Positions 45,613 to 53,460 of a stretch of DNA of 64,000 bases are shown piece by piece. The notes beneath the pieces were generated by a model that made no database searches, was not told the origin of the DNA, and saw nothing but the letters and a program-made list of their open reading frames with translations. Each line of letters starts with the position of its first letter. Positions within the stretch are counted from its first letter, which is position 1. The DNA comes from DATFTE01 sp963840665 (GTDB lineage: Bacteria > Acidobacteriota > Terriglobia > Terriglobales > Acidobacteriaceae): the NCBI GenBank assembly GCA_963840665.1, contig CAWIZO010000011.1, positions 62,001 to 126,000 on the forward strand. Reading direction: 5' to 3'. A program made the position numbers and the translations under genes.

Positions 45613-46271
45613 ATTCCAGGTTGTTTGAGAGACCTAAGAAGAGGCATTACGCCCTCCGGGCCGGACAGAATAGCCTCGTTCGGGTGGCTTCCACTCGCCT
45701 GCCTACAATGTTCGGCGTGTTCGACCTGATCGGCTTTGAGCGCGCGAACGTTGACAAAGGAGAGACCGAGAGTGCCCTCCTCCTGAGGCTTGGCGATCCG
45801 GTAAATCAAGCGCCTTTGTTGCGCATTCATTCTCAGTGCTTGACTGGGGAAGTGCTCGGATCTCTGCGCTGTGATTGCCGAGGGCAGTTGGAACTCGCAA
45901 TGTCGGCCATCGCAGATGAGGGATCGGGTCTGGTGATCTACGAGTATCAGGAGGGCCGTGGCATCGGGCTCATGGCAAAACTGAAAGCTTATGCGTGGCA
46001 GGACAGAGGGCTCGATACGGTCGAAGCGAACCAAGCCCTGGGGTTTGATTCTGACTGCCGCGATTTCAGCTTGGCAGTGGCTATTCTGCATGAAATTGGG
46101 ATTGACCGTGTCCGCCTCATGTCAAACAACCCGCAAAAAGTTGAGGCTCTGACAAAAGGTGGAATCGAAGTCATCGAACAGATTCCCTGCGAACCACCGC
46201 CAAGCCCTTATGCATTGTCGTACTTGCGGACCAAGAAGAAAAAGATGGGGCATTCGCTCACGATCATGTGA
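45609..46271 (+). CDS. ribA: GTP cyclohydrolase II
   Basis: A 220-residue enzyme opening GTP to 2,5-diamino-6-ribosylamino-4-pyrimidinone phosphate with formate and pyrophosphate release, the first committed step to riboflavin. The zinc cysteines are in HSQCLTGEVLGSLRCDC, the catalytic Tyr region is LVIYEYQEGRGIGLMAKL, DTVEANQALGF holds further active-site residues and MSNNPQKVEALT closes the fold. All key residues seem intact. It is a stand-alone RibA rather than the common RibBA fusion. The ATG overlaps the TolC-type gene (ATGA), tying it to the efflux pump by translation. Confidence 0.93.
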   Translation: MNSRLFERPKKRHYALRAGQNSLVRVASTRLPTMFGVFDLIGFERANVDKGETESALLLRLGDPVNQAPLLRIHSQCLTGEVLGSLRCDCRGQLELAMSAIADEGSGLVIYEYQEGRGIGLMAKLKAYAWQDRGLDTVEANQALGFDSDCRDFSLAVAILHEIGIDRVRLMSNNPQKVEALTKGGIEVIEQIPCEPPPSPYALSYLRTKKKKMGHSLTIM

Positions 46272-46305
46272 ACGATTGGAGGAATTGGTTTTAACCGGAG
46301 CACCT

Positions 46306-47130
46306 ATGTCTAGTCAGCAGCCTAGTGCAGTCGACCTGCTTGTTTCGTCCGGAGTCTCGCGTGTATTCGGTGGTGACGAGCGCTGCCTTGTTGCCCAGGC
46401 AGTGAAGTTCGCCGAGATCGAGAAGTCGCTCAGGGAGTTGCGATCAGGGCGAATGATCGTCATTGCGGATGATGAGGATCGCGAGAATGAAGGTGACCTC
46501 GTGATCGCGGCAGAGATGGTCACTCCTGAAGTGATCAATTTTATGGCCACCCACGCGCGGGGTTTGATCTGCCTCGCAATGACCGGCGAGCGGCTTGACC
46601 AGTTGGAATTGGGACCAATGGTGCTCCACAACACCGCGAGCCTTGGCACAGCGTTTACGGTCTCGATCGATGCGCTAGGAAGAGGTGTAACAACCGGAAT
46701 CTCGTCGTACGATCGTGCGCAAACCATCTTGGCTGCGGTCGACCCCCGAACTCGCCCTGAAGACCTCGCGCGCCCTGGTCATGTGTTTCCGCTACGCTCA
46801 CGGCCCGACGGCGTTCTGGAAAGACGCGGCCAAACAGAAGCTTCTGTTGACCTCGCAAGATTGGCGGGGCTGCATCACGCCGCAGTGATCTGCGAAATCA
46901 TGAACCGCGATGGCAGTATGGCGCGCGGCTCCGATCTAGCAAGGTTCTGCTCAGAGCATGGTTTGACGATGGTGACCGTAGCTCAACTCGTTCGCTACAG
47001 GCTCGAAACAGAATTAGACCAACCTCCCGGCCTGCATCCATCTGGGGCGTATGGGCACGGCCCAGGATGGGAGAACTTATTGGAGGAAGATACGATGCAC
47101 GGAAATTCACATACTGGAGACCGGAGATGA
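46306..47130 (+). CDS. ribB: 3,4-dihydroxy-2-butanone-4-phosphate synthase-like protein with altered metal site
   Basis: A 274-residue RibB-type protein from the ATG at 46306 (GGAG 5 bases upstream). It has a 40-residue N-terminal extension, then IVIADDEDRENEGDLVIAAE (metal-binding Glu), TGISSYDRAQT and RPGHVFPLRSRPDGVL. The following motif, normally R-G-G-H-T-E-A, reads RRGQTEASVDL: the His that binds the catalytic Mg/Mn in E. coli RibB (His153) is Gln (codon CAA). RibB normally makes the four-carbon unit of riboflavin from ribulose 5-phosphate. With this change the activity could be lost or altered. Its stop overlaps the crotonase start (ATGA). Confidence 0.88.
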   Translation: MSSQQPSAVDLLVSSGVSRVFGGDERCLVAQAVKFAEIEKSLRELRSGRMIVIADDEDRENEGDLVIAAEMVTPEVINFMATHARGLICLAMTGERLDQLELGPMVLHNTASLGTAFTVSIDALGRGVTTGISSYDRAQTILAAVDPRTRPEDLARPGHVFPLRSRPDGVLERRGQTEASVDLARLAGLHHAAVICEIMNRDGSMARGSDLARFCSEHGLTMVTVAQLVRYRLETELDQPPGLHPSGAYGHGPGWENLLEEDTMHGNSHTGDRR

Positions 47131-47891
47131 GTGACATTATCGCAGAGCGCTCGGGAAACATTCTCAGCATCCAATTGAATCGCCCCGCCAAGAAGAACGC
47201 AATGACCTCGAGCATGTACATCACGATGGCGGAATTACTTGAGGACGCAGCGAAAGACGATCAGATACATGTCGCGCTTTGGCACGCCGCGGGAGATTCG
47301 TTTAGTGCGGGCAACGATCTCGAGGACTTCATGAAGAACCCGCCAGCACCGGGGGAAAGTCCGCAGTCGCGATTGATGCATGCCCTGATCGACTTCGAGA
47401 AGCCGCTGGTTGCCGCCGTACAAGGTGTCGCCATTGGCGGCGGAACGACCATGCTGGCGCATTGTGACTTTGTATACGCGGCCGACAACGCGAAGTTCCA
47501 ACTGCCTTTTGTGAACTTGGCACTGGTGCCGGAGTTTGGAAGCAGTTATTTGCTTCCATTGCGCTTCGGATATGTGCGCGCGGCCGAAGTGATCATGTTG
47601 GGACAATCGTTCGGCGCCTTGCGAGCAGCCGAGCTTGGATTGGTCACAAGCGTTGTCCCTGATCAGGAACTACTGGACATAGCGAGGGGAACCGCCCAGA
47701 CCCTGGCCCAGAAGCCTGCCGGCGCATTGCAGGCATGCAAGCGGCTCATGAAGGGTGCATTCCGTGAGCAACTGGAGCAAGCCGTGAAATTCGAGAACCA
47801 GGTGTTTGCTGAACGCGTAAGGTCCGACGAGGCGAAGGAAGCATTCAGCGCATTTTTCGCCAAGCGAAAGCCAGAATACCATCCGCAGTGA
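47127..47891 (+). CDS. Crotonase-family protein, delta3-delta2-enoyl-CoA isomerase-like
   Basis: A 254-residue crotonase. The oxyanion loop SFSAGNDLEDF and the helix GVAIGGGTTMLAHCDFVY are clear. The first hydratase Glu is replaced (GGGTTM), while the second is kept in LALVPEFGSSYLLP. That single-Glu arrangement is found in enoyl-CoA isomerases of the ECI2/PaaG type rather than hydratases. The ATG at 47127 overlaps the ribB stop, and GGAGA lies upstream. Why a CoA-ester enzyme ends an efflux/riboflavin operon is not clear; it may act on the exported compound or its precursor. Confidence 0.87.
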   Translation: MSDIIAERSGNILSIQLNRPAKKNAMTSSMYITMAELLEDAAKDDQIHVALWHAAGDSFSAGNDLEDFMKNPPAPGESPQSRLMHALIDFEKPLVAAVQGVAIGGGTTMLAHCDFVYAADNAKFQLPFVNLALVPEFGSSYLLPLRFGYVRAAEVIMLGQSFGALRAAELGLVTSVVPDQELLDIARGTAQTLAQKPAGALQACKRLMKGAFREQLEQAVKFENQVFAERVRSDEAKEAFSAFFAKRKPEYHPQ

Positions 47892-48063
47892 ATGCTGCGA
47901 TTGAATTGCTCTTGCACTTCCAAGGGGCGCGCGAGAGATTGCCCAGCGTGCGCCTGAGCGCGGAAGTTGAGACTCGGAAATTTCATGCGCGCATTTAGCG
48001 CCCTCATTTGACGGTCGCTCACGACCGCCCCATGCCACTCCACAACGGAACGGCACTGACGTT

Positions 48064-49110
48064 TCAAATCTGAGCATCTTCCCGCGCCACACCGATCGAG
48101 TCTGGTCCTCCCGGGCGCGAGATCCCCATCCTTCTCATCTTGGCCAGCAGCGTGGTTCTTTTCAGTCCCAGTTTTGCTGCTGCGCCCTGCGGTCCACCAA
48201 CGATCCAGCCGGCCTGCTCCAGTGTTTCCGCAATCAAAGCGCGATCCGAGTCTTCCAAGGTCATTGACGATGACGAAGACTGTGCGTTGGAACTCAGAAT
48301 CGTGGCGCTCGTTTGCGTCTTCTGCAGAGGGTTTGGGAGCACGCCGTCCCGCGAAAGGATGACCGCGCGTTCCACCAGGTTCTGCAACTCGCGAATGTTG
48401 CCGGGCCACGAGTACCACTGGAACGAAGCCATGGTTCCCGGAGGGATGCTGTCGACTTGCCTCCCTATGCGGCGGCTAAACATCTTCACGAAATGCGTGA
48501 CCAGGGCGGGAATGTCTTCCCGGCGCTCTCGTAGGGCTGGCAGAAGGATGGGGAACACGTTCAGCCGATAGTACAGGTCACTGCGAAATTGCCCGCGAGC
48601 TACCATCTTCACCAGATCCCGATTGGTCGCGGCTACCAGCCGGACATCCACTTTGTGCGTGCGGCCGCTGCCTAAACGCTCGAACTCCTGTTCTTGCAAA
48701 ACGCGCAGCAACTTCGGCTGCAACGCAGGAGGGATGTCGCCCACTTCGTCCAAGAACAGCGTGCCTTTGTCAGCCATTTCGAAGCGCCCGATCTTCTGCG
48801 CAATCGCGCCGGTGAACGCGCCTTTCTCATGACCGAACAATTCGCTTTCCAGAAGATCCAGTGGAATAGCCGCGCAATTTAGTTTTATGAAAGCACGTCC
48901 GCAGCGCTGACTGGCATTGTGAATGGCATGCGCAATGAGTTCTTTTCCCGTACCGGTTTCCCCTTCGATGAGGACAGTCGAGCCCGTTGGAGCAACCTGC
49001 TCCACCTGGTCGAGAACAGATTCGAGGGCAGGGCTATCGCCGATGATCCGCTCGAATCGGCGTTCGGCCTGATCCTCCCCAGAGTGGGTAACTGCTGAAT
49101 AATCCGCCAC
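48064..49110 (-). CDS. Sigma54-dependent transcriptional activator (copy B)
   Basis: A 348-residue enhancer-binding protein, nearly identical in its ATPase core to copy A at 2522-3574. It has Walker A GETGTGKE, GAFTGA, Walker B TLFLDEVGD and the Fis HTH (GAAAKLGLKRTTLLAKMRRM). Differences cluster in the first 25 residues, in the linker after the ATPase (RRIGRQVDSIPPG against HRMGKQVDRILPE) and at the C-terminus. The recognition helices agree, so both should bind the same DNA site. The GTG at 49110 is chosen because AAGGAG lies 6 bases before it. A lone receiver gene lies just upstream, as in copy A. Confidence 0.93.
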   Translation of the reverse strand: MADYSAVTHSGEDQAERRFERIIGDSPALESVLDQVEQVAPTGSTVLIEGETGTGKELIAHAIHNASQRCGRAFIKLNCAAIPLDLLESELFGHEKGAFTGAIAQKIGRFEMADKGTLFLDEVGDIPPALQPKLLRVLQEQEFERLGSGRTHKVDVRLVAATNRDLVKMVARGQFRSDLYYRLNVFPILLPALRERREDIPALVTHFVKMFSRRIGRQVDSIPPGTMASFQWYSWPGNIRELQNLVERAVILSRDGVLPNPLQKTQTSATILSSNAQSSSSSMTLEDSDRALIAETLEQAGWIVGGPQGAAAKLGLKRTTLLAKMRRMGISRPGGPDSIGVAREDAQI

Positions 49111-49530
49111 AAGGTACTCCTTTCCAGGCACGGCGTGCGATTGCTTCAGGCTGTTTGCTCACATATCAAGTGCAGCCCGGACCGTTTGGATCAACAAGTG
49201 ATGATCGAACGGTTTTGCCAGGAACTCGACCGCGCCCTCTCTCATCGCTTGAATCCGTATTTCGGCATCTCCGTAAGCAGTAATAAAGATGATCGGGATA
49301 TCGCACTCCTCATCTTTCAGCCTGCTCTGCAATTGCAGACCCGACATCTTCGGCATGAGGATGTCAGTGATCAGGCACGCGGCTTGACGGTGCAAACCAG
49401 ATTCGAGGAATTCTTCCGCGGATCCAAAGCACCGTGCGACCAGTCCAGCCGCTTCCATCAGGTCGCGCAGTGAATCCTGCATGGCCTCGTCGTCATCGAT
49501 GATCGCTATCAACTTCGACGTTTCGCGAGC
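48080..49530 (-). repeat. Inverted long repeat, right copy
   Basis: Reverse-complement counterpart of 2079-3560; see the two receiver and two activator genes. Best-conserved part is the AAA+ core (about 48450-49010). Confidence 0.8.
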
Positions 49531-49563
49531 TCGCGCCTGGTTACCACTTTGTCTCTGAAGCAT
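49159..49563 (-). CDS. Stand-alone receiver-domain response regulator (copy B)
   Basis: A 134-residue CheY-like protein closely similar to copy A (2079-2456): AIIDDDEAMQDSLRDLMEAA, CLITDILMPKMSG with the phospho-acceptor Asp, FITAYGD and FLAKPFDHH. The ATG at 49563 gives a short charged leader; longer starts up to 49740 would add sequence unlike any receiver. Upstream, 49564-49799 has no recognisable gene. With the next gene it forms the second split receiver/activator pair. Confidence 0.87.
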   Translation of the reverse strand: MLQRQSGNQARARETSKLIAIIDDDEAMQDSLRDLMEAAGLVARCFGSAEEFLESGLHRQAACLITDILMPKMSGLQLQSRLKDEECDIPIIFITAYGDAEIRIQAMREGAVEFLAKPFDHHLLIQTVRAALDM

Positions 49564-49799
49564 TCGATCCGCCCTCTTTCCCGGTAGCCCGTTCACGGAC
49601 GCCGGACGAGCACTTTCTGAGCTCGGCTCCGTTCGGTTCGCGTAGCGTGAAGGTGCAGCAGCCTGTCGACCAGGATGTTGTTCGGTCGTTCTACCCACGG
49701 TTCGCTGCTTTACTTCCCCACAGTGAAGGGATGATCGCAAAGATGGGGGCTATGTGTCTTGGATGAAGGGGCCGCGATCGGTACGTTCTTGCTGAATCG

Positions 49800-51224
49800 T
49801 TAGCTTCCCGCGGGCGCGGCGCGATGAGGAAGGATATCGGGTCCAGTCCTGGATCGATGGCGAGCCAGGCTGGGAGAAACACCAACAATGGTCCGGAAGT
49901 GTCGGGCAAGATGACTCTGGTCCGTGAAACCCGCTTCGATCGCAATCTCCGAAACTGGAAGGTCGGTGTTTCGGAGGAGCCGCTGTGCATGCTCGACTCG
50001 TCGTTGCACTATGTAGTTATGCGGAGGTGTCCCTAGCGATTGGCGGAACGCGCGGGCAAAATGATGAACCGACAATTGCGCAATTTCGGCGAGTACGTCC
50101 AGAGCGATATTTTCCTGCAGATGCGAATCTATGTATTCGCATATGCGATTGGCGCGTGCTGGTGCCAGACCCCCGCGACTCGTGGGCGGATCCACCGAGA
50201 GCTGCAGATGTGCGAGCATGCCGAATCGCGGTCGTGAGTGAAGCAGGGTCTCTGTCGGAGAACACAAGCCACTCATTCCACAAGCCGGGGGAGTGATCAA
50301 AGCATTCCATTGCTCATCCGTGGCTGCCCGAAGCAGACGTGCCGCCACATCTTGCATCCGCTTGCAACGAAAAATCGAGGAATCACACTCGAAGATCGTC
50401 GCCAGAGTCATGCCCCGGTTCAGCACTTCGTCATTGAGATTGAATAACCGGCGAGCGATGTGGTCTGCGCCAAGAATTCGTTGATCATTGTCCACTGCGA
50501 GCATAACCGCCACATCACTACCCCCGCAGGGAGCGGCTGCAATGTTCCACACACGTCGGAAATACTCGCGGAATATACGCTCCTCGATACCCCGGGCACA
50601 TGCTCTTGTGACGCCCATGACCAGGGAGAGGGACTGCTCTGTGGTTTGCGGGTTCATCGATGAGGTGTCGAGCACCGCAGCCAGTCGACCAAAGGGGTCG
50701 AAAATCGGGGCGCCCGCACAGCTCAAGTTGGAATGGCGCGTGCGAAAATGCTGGCCTCGCAGTACCATCGTGGCTCGTTGGTCAGTGATGCAGGTTCCGA
50801 TCCCGTTGGTACCTTCAATTTGCTCCGACCAGACTCCACCCAGCCAGATCCCGCAATCTTTGTAGGCAGCCGCCAGTGAATCATTCCCGCGGTGGTGAAT
50901 GGCAACCCCATCCCTGTCGCATAACAGAACGACATACTGTTGTGGCCCGACGATGGCGTATAGACGATCCAGTTCCTCCTGGGCGTGCAAAATAAGATTG
51001 CGCAAGGGCTCGCGGGAATCTCTTAGTTCCTTCTCTGTGATGATGTGCGGTGCCGCCTGAATCTCAGGATCGAGGTGATGTGCGGTTAGGCAACGCCGCC
51101 AGGAGGTAACCATTTCCTCGACCCCCGGGAGCGGCGTGCCTTTGCGGACTACGAGGTCGATGCAATCGACGTGAGACAATCCATCGATCGAACGTTGCGT
51201 TCTGTTCTTGTTTACGGCAGCCAA
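49800..51224 (-). CDS. AcoR-type sensor domain fused to AraC-family DNA-binding domain
   Basis: A 474-residue regulator. The N-terminal 330 residues match the sensory half of AcoR-like sigma54 activators: SWRRCLTAHHLDPE, the GAF domain with GGVWSEQIEGTNGIGTCI and HSNLSCAGAPIFDPFGRLAA, then a PAS-like part (VMLAVDNDQRILGADHIARR). Instead of the expected AAA+ and Fis domains, it ends with a double HTH of AraC type (ICEYIDSHLQENIALDVLAE, RAFRQSLGTPPHNYIVQRRV and IAIEAGFTDQSHLARHFRTI). It should therefore act at sigma70 promoters. The TTG start at 51224 has GGGGGA 8 bases upstream. A perfect palindrome at 51261-51283 is a likely autoregulatory site. Confidence 0.88.
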   Translation of the reverse strand: MAAVNKNRTQRSIDGLSHVDCIDLVVRKGTPLPGVEEMVTSWRRCLTAHHLDPEIQAAPHIITEKELRDSREPLRNLILHAQEELDRLYAIVGPQQYVVLLCDRDGVAIHHRGNDSLAAAYKDCGIWLGGVWSEQIEGTNGIGTCITDQRATMVLRGQHFRTRHSNLSCAGAPIFDPFGRLAAVLDTSSMNPQTTEQSLSLVMGVTRACARGIEERIFREYFRRVWNIAAAPCGGSDVAVMLAVDNDQRILGADHIARRLFNLNDEVLNRGMTLATIFECDSSIFRCKRMQDVAARLLRAATDEQWNALITPPACGMSGLCSPTETLLHSRPRFGMLAHLQLSVDPPTSRGGLAPARANRICEYIDSHLQENIALDVLAEIAQLSVHHFARAFRQSLGTPPHNYIVQRRVEHAQRLLRNTDLPVSEIAIEAGFTDQSHLARHFRTIVGVSPSLARHRSRTGPDILPHRAAPAGS

Positions 51225-51260
51225 CCCAGTTTCCCCCGGCGCCGATTAGTCAACGTGGGC

Positions 51261-51283
51261 CATGACACTGGTTTCGTGTCATG
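51261..51283. promoter_or_regulatory. Perfect palindrome CATGACAC-N7-GTGTCATG before the AcoR/AraC gene
   Basis: Eight-base arms (51261-51268 and 51276-51283) with a 7-base spacer, 37 bp before the start codon. The half-site is TGACAC/GTGTCA, turned outward compared with the TGTCA...TGACA sites near the sigma54 promoters. No sigma54 promoter was found here. Confidence 0.55.
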
Positions 51284-51460
51284 ACCGCAATACAACCACG
51301 AGTGAAAGACGCGTCGAAAGCCCCTTCAGACTCGTGAACTATTCTGTGAATCTTACTCCGATTGTGTGACGAGTTGCTACCGAGCTCGGATTCGACAATG
51401 TTCTTGGGCCGAGGGCCGGCGATCATCCAAAAGAGCCATCGGGACAGTCACCGGGCAAGC

Positions 51461-52450
51461 CTAAGCCTTGCTAACGTCCGCTCCCGAGTCGGGTGCGTCT
51501 CCGCTGAGGTTGTCGAGAAACGTGGATGACGGTACAAAAAACAAACTTCCGGTAACCGGATTGCTGAAATCGAGCAGGCGATCATAGTTGCCAGGAGGAC
51601 GGCCCACGAACATGTTTTGAAGCATCGTTTCCGTGATGCGTGGCGTGCGGCTATAACCGATGAAGTAGGTACCGAACTCGCCGTAGCCGGGTCGCCCGAA
51701 AGGCATGTTGTCTCGCAGAATCTTGAGTTCCTTTCCGTTTTCCTCGATCGAAGTGAGCGCATTGTGCGCGAATGCCGGCTTCTCGGCGTCTTTCAGTTCG
51801 ATGTCTGAAAGTTTTTTGCGGCCAACGATGCCCTCCTGAGTCTCGACTGGCAGAGCATTCCACGCCTTCATGTTGTGAAGATATTTCTGGACGATGACAT
51901 AGCTGCCCCCCGCAAAGGCTGGATCCTCGTTACCGACGATTGCCGCGTCTTGCGCTGCACCGCCTCGCGGATTTTCTGTGCCGTCGACGAAGCCGATCAC
52001 ATCGCGATCATCGAAATAGCGGAAGCCGTGAACCTCGTCGGCAACCGAAACTACGTCGCCGATGGAGTCCATGATCTGTGTGGCCAACTCAAAACAGAGG
52101 TCGGTACGTTTGGCGCGGATGTGAAAGAGGATATCCCCCGGAGTGGAGACGGCATGGCGGCCCTCAGAGCGAATCTCTCGAAACGGATGGAGTTCGGCGG
52201 GGCGCGGGGACCCAAAGAGCTTGTCCCATGCGTCGGAACCGAATCCAACGACGCATGTGAGGCCGGCTTCTACGTCACGAAACTCGACAGCCCGCACCAG
52301 CCCTGCGAGATCCGCGCAGAATGATCGCAGCGTCGTATAGTTTCCCGCTTCCGGGCGAACGCAGACGACCAGAAAAATCGCCGCGCGCGTGAGCGGGCCG
52401 ACCACGGTTTGCGGTAGAACGATCTCGTTCAATTCTTTGGGTGTGTCCAT
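51461..52450 (-). CDS. DyP-type heme peroxidase
   Basis: A 329-residue dye-decolourising peroxidase. The hallmark GxxDG motif is in VIGFVDGTENPRGG, with the catalytic Asp; the proximal heme His is in KPAFAHNALTS; and MPFGRPGYGEFGTYFIGYSR with MLQNMFVG complete the heme pocket. There is no signal or Tat peptide, so it is cytoplasmic unless loaded into an encapsulin, and no encapsulin gene is seen nearby. The ATG at 52450 begins 4 bases after the stop of a marR remnant, an operon-like spacing; ATG 52498 is an alternative. It reduces peroxides and can oxidise varied organic substrates. Confidence 0.9.
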   Translation of the reverse strand: MDTPKELNEIVLPQTVVGPLTRAAIFLVVCVRPEAGNYTTLRSFCADLAGLVRAVEFRDVEAGLTCVVGFGSDAWDKLFGSPRPAELHPFREIRSEGRHAVSTPGDILFHIRAKRTDLCFELATQIMDSIGDVVSVADEVHGFRYFDDRDVIGFVDGTENPRGGAAQDAAIVGNEDPAFAGGSYVIVQKYLHNMKAWNALPVETQEGIVGRKKLSDIELKDAEKPAFAHNALTSIEENGKELKILRDNMPFGRPGYGEFGTYFIGYSRTPRITETMLQNMFVGRPPGNYDRLLDFSNPVTGSLFFVPSSTFLDNLSGDAPDSGADVSKA

Positions 52451-52454
52451 GATC

Positions 52455-52640
52455 TCAACCAATACTCCTATTGTCGGCGACGCGGTTCTCCGCTGCATGA
52501 CTCACCTTTTGCGGGAGGTTCTTTAGGGCCTCCTTCTCGGAGTCGTCGAGACAGGATAACGCGTCTTCCATGCCGTGCGCGTGATCGGCAAACACCTTGC
52601 CGATTAGCTTTGATCCTTCCGACGTCAGCGCATTGCCAGG
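52455..52640 (-). pseudogene. MarR-family regulator remnant (C-terminal part only)
   Basis: The minus-strand frame ending at TGA 52457-52455 reads NALTSEGSKLIGKVFADHAH, then GMEDALSCLDDSEKEALKNL. This matches the end of the wing and the dimerisation helix of MarR proteins. A TAG at 52643-52641 precedes it, and nothing like the MarR N-terminal half or HTH follows upstream, so the gene is truncated. The spacing of 4 bases to the DyP start suggests the intact gene once formed a marR-dyp operon in which the regulator controlled the peroxidase. Confidence 0.6.
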
Positions 52641-52750
52641 CTAAACAAAGTAAATCGGGACGCAAAGGAGACTCAAACAATTGAAGATCTCGCTAGCTCA
52701 GCGAGCGCGTTGAGCGAAAGTCACGCCGGGCGGGAAAATTTGATATGGGC

Positions 52751-53326
52751 TCACGCTCGCCCAGCGAACTCCCGGTTCTCGGTTGAGACCTTGACTCGTT
52801 CTCCGACCTTGATGAAGAGAGGAACGCGGATATCAAGTCCAGTCTCCAGCCTGGCCGATTTGGTCACGCTGCCGCTCGATGAATCCCCGCGCACGCCGGC
52901 CTCGGTGTAGGCAACATTCAGTTCAACGAATATTGGAAGCTGCAAGCCGATGGGATTGCCGTTGTACTTTCGCAACTGGATCAATGCGCCTTCGATCAGG
53001 AGATCCAACGCATTTCCGACCATTTCTTCTGTCAGGGTGAGCGTCTCATAGCTTTCCTGGTCCAGAAAGTGTGATCCAGAGCTATCACTATAAAGATACG
53101 AAGCCGGGACCGACTGCAGATCCGGCTCTTTGAATTTGTCGCTGGCCTTAAATGTCTTCTCGAAAACCGCGTTGGTGAGAAGGTTGCGCATCTTCAGGCG
53201 CACCAGGGTCTGGCCGCCACGCGCGGTAGGCGTATTCACTTGTGCTTCGAGGCAGTAGAAGGGAGTGTTTTCGAATTCGAATAGCGTCTTGCGTTTGACG
53301 TCGATAGCATCGATCAGGGCGGCCAT
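52751..53326 (-). CDS. efpL: Elongation factor P-like protein, EfpL/YeiP-type loop
   Basis: A 191-residue three-domain EF-P paralogue. Domain I has the loop NTPTARGGQTLVRLKMRNLL, which resembles the SPTARGAAT loop with a tip Arg of E. coli YeiP/EfpL rather than the KPGKG loop of canonical EF-P. Domains II/III follow (HFLDQESYETLTLTEEMVG, then LPIFVELNVAYTEAGVRGDS and LETGLDIRVPLFIKVGERVK). EF-P family proteins bind the ribosome between P and E sites and relieve stalling at prolines; the Arg-loop form needs no lysylation or rhamnosylation. ATG 53326 is chosen over GTG 53332. A small hairpin after the gene (52687-52704) may be a terminator. Confidence 0.85.
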   Translation of the reverse strand: MAALIDAIDVKRKTLFEFENTPFYCLEAQVNTPTARGGQTLVRLKMRNLLTNAVFEKTFKASDKFKEPDLQSVPASYLYSDSSGSHFLDQESYETLTLTEEMVGNALDLLIEGALIQLRKYNGNPIGLQLPIFVELNVAYTEAGVRGDSSSGSVTKSARLETGLDIRVPLFIKVGERVKVSTENREFAGRA

Positions 53327-53460
53327 GAACACCTCAAAGTCAGATCGGCACGGGACGTGAATGCGAACCTGACCCAGATTCCGCCTTTAGTATAAGGTGC
53401 GCGGCCCAAGCAGATGAAGGTCGACAAGGGCCCCTTCGGTTGCCCTTGCGTCATCTGAGC

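Noticed and set aside
47663..48418. 251-codon frame opposite the end of the sigma54 activator and the crotonase tail
   Set aside because: It crosses the ends of two real genes and shows no domain; an equivalent shadow occurs opposite copy A.
52687..52704. Hairpin CTCGCT-AGCTC-AGCGAG considered as a tRNA fragment or attachment site
   Set aside because: There is no cloverleaf around it and no integrase nearby; at most it is a weak terminator after the EF-P-like gene.
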